This document shows positions 60,884 through 64,000 of a stretch of DNA of 64,000 nucleotides, piece by piece. The number at the start of each line of letters is the position of its first letter. The first letter of the stretch is position 1. Both the position numbers and the translations under genes were made by a program. The stretch comes from Bacillus sp. V59.32b. GTDB lineage: Bacteria > Bacillota > Bacilli > Bacillales > DSM-1321. The stretch spans positions 62,001 through 126,000 of the forward strand of contig NZ_QVTC01000007.1 in the NCBI RefSeq assembly GCF_003429085.1, in the 5' to 3' direction. The notes under the pieces are model-generated. The model was not told the DNA's origin and ran no database searches. It worked only from the letters and a program-made list of their open reading frames with translations.

Positions 60884-61211
60884 GGTGTGAACAGAGAAAA
60901 TTTTATGAACGATATTATAATAATATTATGTTAACTGAATAGTGAGAACCATTAAGAATTCACTAATAACTGACATGATGAAAATGGAGCATGAATGACA
61001 GTGTCACATAAATAAGATCAAACCGATTTTCCCTTTGAAAAAGGAAAGTCGGTTTTTTATTGATTCAGGATTTTAGAAGGGGGTGTTCAGTATGAGAAGA
61101 GGACTTTTGAAGTCGTGTCAGTTGACTAATAAACAGTACTGGGTGTAATAATGTGTAATATCCCTTTTAATCGACTTAGGGAATCCTAAAATGAAGTGAA
61201 AGGAAGTTATT
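60884..61211. other. Intergenic with terminator
   Basis: A terminator at 61020-61060 (AACCGATTTTCCCTT / AAGGAAAGTCGGTT then TTTTTATT) closes the azoreductase unit. The remainder presumably holds the namA promoter. An 18-codon frame at 61092 behind GGGGGTG is too short to call a gene. Confidence 0.65.
61020..61060 (+). terminator. Terminator downstream of azoR
   Basis: Long GC-poor stem AACCGATTTTCCCTT / AAGGAAAGTCGGTT with TTTTTTATT. Confidence 0.8.
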
Positions 61212-62234
61212 ATGCCTACATTATTAGATCCGTTTGAAATTAAAGGACTGCACTTAAAAAATCGAGTTGTTATGCCTCCGATGTGCCAGTATTCGGTTGA
61301 GGCGAAGGATGGCAAGCCAAATGACTGGCACTATACTCATTATACGAGCCGGGCTGTCGGCGGGACCGGTTTAATCATTATCGAAATGACAGATGTGGAG
61401 CCTGACGGACGGATTACTGACTATGATCTTGGCCTTTGGTCGGACGATCATATTCCGGCATTCAAAAGAATTATTGAATCATGCCAAAGCTATGGAGCGA
61501 AGGTTGGGATTCAAATTGCCCACGCCGGCCGGAAAGCAGAAGATGCTGAAGTACCAGTATCTTCGTCAGCCATCCAATTCTCCGATCAATACAAAAAACC
61601 ACGGGAGTTGACTACTGAAGAAGTCAAGGAGATGGTGGGCAAGTATGAAGCTGCTTTTAAACGGGCGGTTCAAGCCGGAGTTGACACGATTGAGATCCAT
61701 GCGGCCCATGGTTATTTAATTCAACAATTCCAGTCCCCTTTAACCAATAAGCGCGACGATGTCTATGGTGAAGACAGAAGCCGTTTCGGTGTTGAGATTA
61801 TCGAAGCTGCACGACGCGTTATGCCCGAATCTATGCCGCTGATCATGAGAATTTCTGCAGTAGAGTACGCGGATGGCGGCTATGATTTGGATTACTCGAT
61901 TGAGCTTGCGAAGCGTTATAAGGAAGCAGGCGTTGACATGTTCCATGTATCTTCCGGTGGGGAAGGAACGAAAGGCCCGGCATCTGCTGGTCCGGCTTAT
62001 CAGCTCGATTTTGCCAAAGCTGTTAGAGAAGCGGTTGACATTCCGACCATTGCTGTTGGCAGGATGGAAGATTATCAATTGAGTGATGAAGCGATTCGCG
62101 AAGGAAAAGCCGATCTCGTTGCAGTAGGCAGAGGAATGCTGCGGAATCCTTTCTGGGCGAATGAAGCGTCGATAACCTTAGGCGGAGAACCTCTCACACC
62201 AAAGCAATATGAGAGAGGCTATGGGCTTCGATAA
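61212..62234 (+). CDS. namA: NADPH dehydrogenase NamA (old yellow enzyme, YqjM)
   Basis: A 340-residue FMN enzyme of the YqjM subgroup. The N-terminal stretch KNRVVMPPMCQYSVEAKDG holds the regulatory Cys of this subgroup; AHAGRKAEDAEVP, IEIHAAHGYLIQQFQSPLTN (His/His catalytic pair) and AVGRMEDYQLSDEAIREGKA complete the fold. It reduces activated C=C bonds and nitro compounds with NADPH and responds to electrophile stress in B. subtilis. AAAGGAAG precedes the ATG. The azoreductase gene upstream forms a plausible electrophile-detoxification neighbourhood. Confidence 0.94.
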   Translation: MPTLLDPFEIKGLHLKNRVVMPPMCQYSVEAKDGKPNDWHYTHYTSRAVGGTGLIIIEMTDVEPDGRITDYDLGLWSDDHIPAFKRIIESCQSYGAKVGIQIAHAGRKAEDAEVPVSSSAIQFSDQYKKPRELTTEEVKEMVGKYEAAFKRAVQAGVDTIEIHAAHGYLIQQFQSPLTNKRDDVYGEDRSRFGVEIIEAARRVMPESMPLIMRISAVEYADGGYDLDYSIELAKRYKEAGVDMFHVSSGGEGTKGPASAGPAYQLDFAKAVREAVDIPTIAVGRMEDYQLSDEAIREGKADLVAVGRGMLRNPFWANEASITLGGEPLTPKQYERGYGLR

Positions 62235-62299
62235 TCAAATCGGAAAATATACTTCCTTACTTGTCAAAAAGACTATGGTAAAATGTAATAAGTACTGTA

Positions 62300-62330
62300 A
62301 AAAAGCTAGCATTAAATGCTGGCTTTTTTA
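62300..62330 (+). terminator. Terminator of namA
   Basis: AAAAAGCTAGCAT / ATGCTGGCTTTTT hairpin 65 bases after the stop. Confidence 0.8.
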
Positions 62331-62410
62331 TTATAAAAGGTTTTCATTTAAGTGTTACAGGTTAAATAGTATTCATTAAAGCTTTTGATGCGATATTTGA
62401 GGTGAGACAT

Positions 62411-63028
62411 TTGGAGTTAAAACAGATTTTACATAAATTAAAACACCATACGCCAACTATATTGGGCAGCCGGAGCTTTTCAAAGTACGCTGTCCTATTG
62501 CCGCTCATTCAAAAAGAAGATGGTATCCATGTCCTTTTTGAAGTCCGTTCACTTGAACTAAGGAGACAGCCTGGCGAAATCTGTTTTCCGGGAGGCAGAA
62601 TTGACTCAGTAGACACTGATGAAAAAGAAGCTGCGATTCGGGAAACAATCGAGGAATTGGGAATAACAAGGGACAATATTACCGGTGTACTTCCTATCGA
62701 CTATCTGATTTCCCCGTTTGGCATGATCGTTTATCCGTATGTTGGGTTTATTGACTGTCCTGACAGCATCGAGCCGAATCCCGCGGAAGTCGGGGAGACT
62801 TTCACGGTACCGCTCTCGTATTTTTTAAACAACGAACCAGAAGTTTATCACGTTAAATTTAATGCGGAACCGGAGGAGAACTTTCCGTTTAATCTATTAG
62901 TAGGCGGAGAGAATTATAATTGGCAGGCCAGGCAAATGGATGAGTTTTTTTATGTATATGAGAACAGAGTGATTTGGGGACTAACAGCAAGGATTCTTAG
63001 CCACTTTATTGAAATTTTGAAGGATTGA
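62411..63028 (+). CDS. Nudix hydrolase, coenzyme A pyrophosphatase type (YeaB/NudL-like)
   Basis: A 205-residue Nudix protein. The CoA-specific (UPF0035) motif RSLELRRQPGEICFPGG runs straight into the Nudix box GGRIDSVDTDEKEAAIRETI, EELGI. This combination marks enzymes that cleave CoA and its derivatives to 4'-phosphopantetheine and 3',5'-ADP. TTG at 62411 is preferred because AGGTGAG lies directly upstream; the GTG at 62402 falls inside that site. It overlaps or abuts nothing functional downstream; the RsbR paralogue starts 117 bases later. Confidence 0.88.
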   Translation: MELKQILHKLKHHTPTILGSRSFSKYAVLLPLIQKEDGIHVLFEVRSLELRRQPGEICFPGGRIDSVDTDEKEAAIRETIEELGITRDNITGVLPIDYLISPFGMIVYPYVGFIDCPDSIEPNPAEVGETFTVPLSYFLNNEPEVYHVKFNAEPEENFPFNLLVGGENYNWQARQMDEFFYVYENRVIWGLTARILSHFIEILKD

Positions 63029-63145
63029 TGAATTATAATCTTTTCATTATAGGGAAGAGTTCCATTCTAAGTAAGCGTATGAAAGAATTGCGATGTTATC
63101 CTGAATTAATTATATTACCTAAAAAGGTATACGGGGGGAATAGAT

Positions 63146-63976
63146 TTGCAGTCTGCACAAACTTTAGGCAAGCAAATTGTAGAGCAACAGTTAGAGTTAT
63201 CGCAGAAAATTAGTGTCCGCTTGAGTCAAAAATATAATAATTTCCTTCAAGAAAGCAACTTAGAGGACGAGACTATCGTCCATTGGCGGGCGAAATTAAT
63301 CGGCTATATTGGAAGTGCATTAATTTCTTTCCATACTGATGATGTTTGGAGTGACGTGACAGACTGGGCAGTTCAAACGGGGAGAGGAGCCGTTCAGTAT
63401 GGTGTGGCAATCGATGAATTGCTAAGCACCAATAAAGTATACCGCAGTATCATTTGGGAATTCCTCCAAGAGAACCTGGATAGAGACATCACCACTATTG
63501 AATCGATTTTGAAGATTAACAACATCATTGATACGATCATGGACCAGACCGCATATGTTTTCAGTGTTTCTTTTGTGGAGCACCACAAAAAAACACTCGG
63601 AATAGCCAGGAAAGCATTTATGGAGGTTTCTACTCCGGTTGTTGCTTTATCGGATGAAATCGCCATCCTTCCATTGATCGGTGAATTAGATACAGACCGG
63701 GCAACCATCTTAATAGAAACTTCATTAGAAAGATGCGCTGCGCTCGGAAATACTGAGTTAATTATTGACTTATCGGGTGTGCCGATGATTGATACCATGG
63801 TAGCATCTGAATTATTCCGAGTCGCAAACGCTCTTACCTTGCTTGGAGTTCGACCCACTTTCACAGGGCTACGTCCCGAAATTGCCCAAGCCGTCGTGAA
63901 CCTTGGCATTGACTTTAAAAAGATTCAAATCATGAGCAGCTTAAAACAGGCTATCGCCATAATCAATAAGATGTAA
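63146..63976 (+). CDS. RsbR paralogue, stressosome STAS-domain protein
   Basis: A 276-residue protein with an N-terminal globin-like sensor region (about 1-145) and a C-terminal STAS domain (160-275). Thr183 (ELDTDRA) and Thr217 (PMIDTMVA) are 34 residues apart, exactly as the RsbT-phosphorylated Thr171 and Thr205 of RsbRA. It should be part of the stressosome that holds RsbT and releases it on stress. The start is TTG behind GGGGGGAATAGA. The last 24 bases of the window after its stop hold no feature. Confidence 0.88.
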   Translation: MQSAQTLGKQIVEQQLELSQKISVRLSQKYNNFLQESNLEDETIVHWRAKLIGYIGSALISFHTDDVWSDVTDWAVQTGRGAVQYGVAIDELLSTNKVYRSIIWEFLQENLDRDITTIESILKINNIIDTIMDQTAYVFSVSFVEHHKKTLGIARKAFMEVSTPVVALSDEIAILPLIGELDTDRATILIETSLERCAALGNTELIIDLSGVPMIDTMVASELFRVANALTLLGVRPTFTGLRPEIAQAVVNLGIDFKKIQIMSSLKQAIAIINKM

Positions 63977-64000
63977 CGACTAAACAGTCAGCATATTTGC

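Noticed and set aside
61092-61148. Leader peptide upstream of namA
   Set aside because: An 18-codon frame follows GGGGGTG, but there is no attenuator between it and namA and no regulatory codon bias.

Overview
This window reads as chromosome from a mid-to-low GC, spore-forming, aerobic member of the Bacillaceae. The evidence is near-ubiquitous AGGAGG-type ribosome sites, frequent TTG/GTG starts, a CotF-type spore coat protein, sigma-B-type elements (a YflT-like protein with a sigma-B-like promoter, RsbT-like and RsbR-like proteins), BlaR1 and Uma2 remnants, a yybP-ykoY manganese riboswitch, and Fur, CcpA and PhoP sites of Bacillus type. I cannot name the species. No rRNA, tRNA, CRISPR array, integrase or intact transposon was seen.

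Layout. 0-4.6 kb: a Fur-box-controlled ferric hydroxamate uptake operon (ATPase cut by the window edge, FhuD2-like lipoprotein, two FecCD permeases) ending in an FAD/NADPH oxidoreductase of the YcgT/IruO kind, which would release iron by reduction. 4.7-12.4 kb: small and decayed genes: an MFS gene fragment, a HepT/MntA toxin-antitoxin pair with a frameshifted antitoxin, a CotF-like coat protein, an MFS exporter, a FrnE-like disulfide oxidoreductase, a tiny gene under a promoter overlapped by a perfect cre site, a YflT stress protein, a GNAT pseudogene and a DUF4256 gene. 12.5-14.7 kb: a two-gene unit of unknown function (Asp-rich calcium-repeat protein plus a 564-residue protein).

15.0-31.3 kb is the most interesting region: a catabolic cluster, all on the + strand, with an orphan response regulator (AraC-type output), XdhC and MobA-like cofactor maturation proteins, a three-subunit molybdenum hydroxylase with a CoxG protein, an acyl-CoA synthetase, a crotonase-family protein, an MHS-type transporter, an aldehyde dehydrogenase, an iron-type alcohol dehydrogenase, an R2-like ligand-binding oxidase (R2lox), and a UbiD/UbiX pair. 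This gene set matches the known furfural / 5-hydroxymethylfurfural / 2,5-furandicarboxylate pathway (HmfABC, HmfD, HmfE, HmfF, HmfG) of proteobacteria. Proposed flow: furan alcohol and aldehyde to furoate or furandicarboxylate; decarboxylation by UbiD; CoA activation; ring hydroxylation by the Mo enzyme; 2-oxoglutarate out. The R2lox has every metal ligand and both residues of the Val-Tyr crosslink, and has no place in the known pathway.

31.3-39 kb: a decayed duplicate of the YflT gene end, an IS630-type remnant, a patatin lipase, a deleted blaR1 remnant, a riboswitch-controlled TerC protein, an MFS protein and a glycerophosphodiesterase. 39-44 kb: a large secreted lamin-tail/metallophosphoesterase gene split by one missing base and preceded by PhoP-box repeats. 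44-64 kb: Uma2 remnant, MFS and two EamA transporters, two DUF948 proteins, a DUF2294 protein flanked by two copies of an unidentified terminator-linked element, an RsbT-like kinase, glycerate kinase and a glycerate/hydroxyacid dehydrogenase, a serine hydrolase, a 20-bp tandem repeat, a 1008-residue PAS/GAF histidine kinase, a frameshifted azoreductase, NamA, a CoA-type Nudix hydrolase and an RsbR paralogue.

Five genes are interrupted by exactly one base, mostly in short homopolymers (about 5340, 12721-12726, 42535-42537, 50786, 60332-60334). Either the assembly carries indel errors or several genes have decayed recently; read-level checking would decide.
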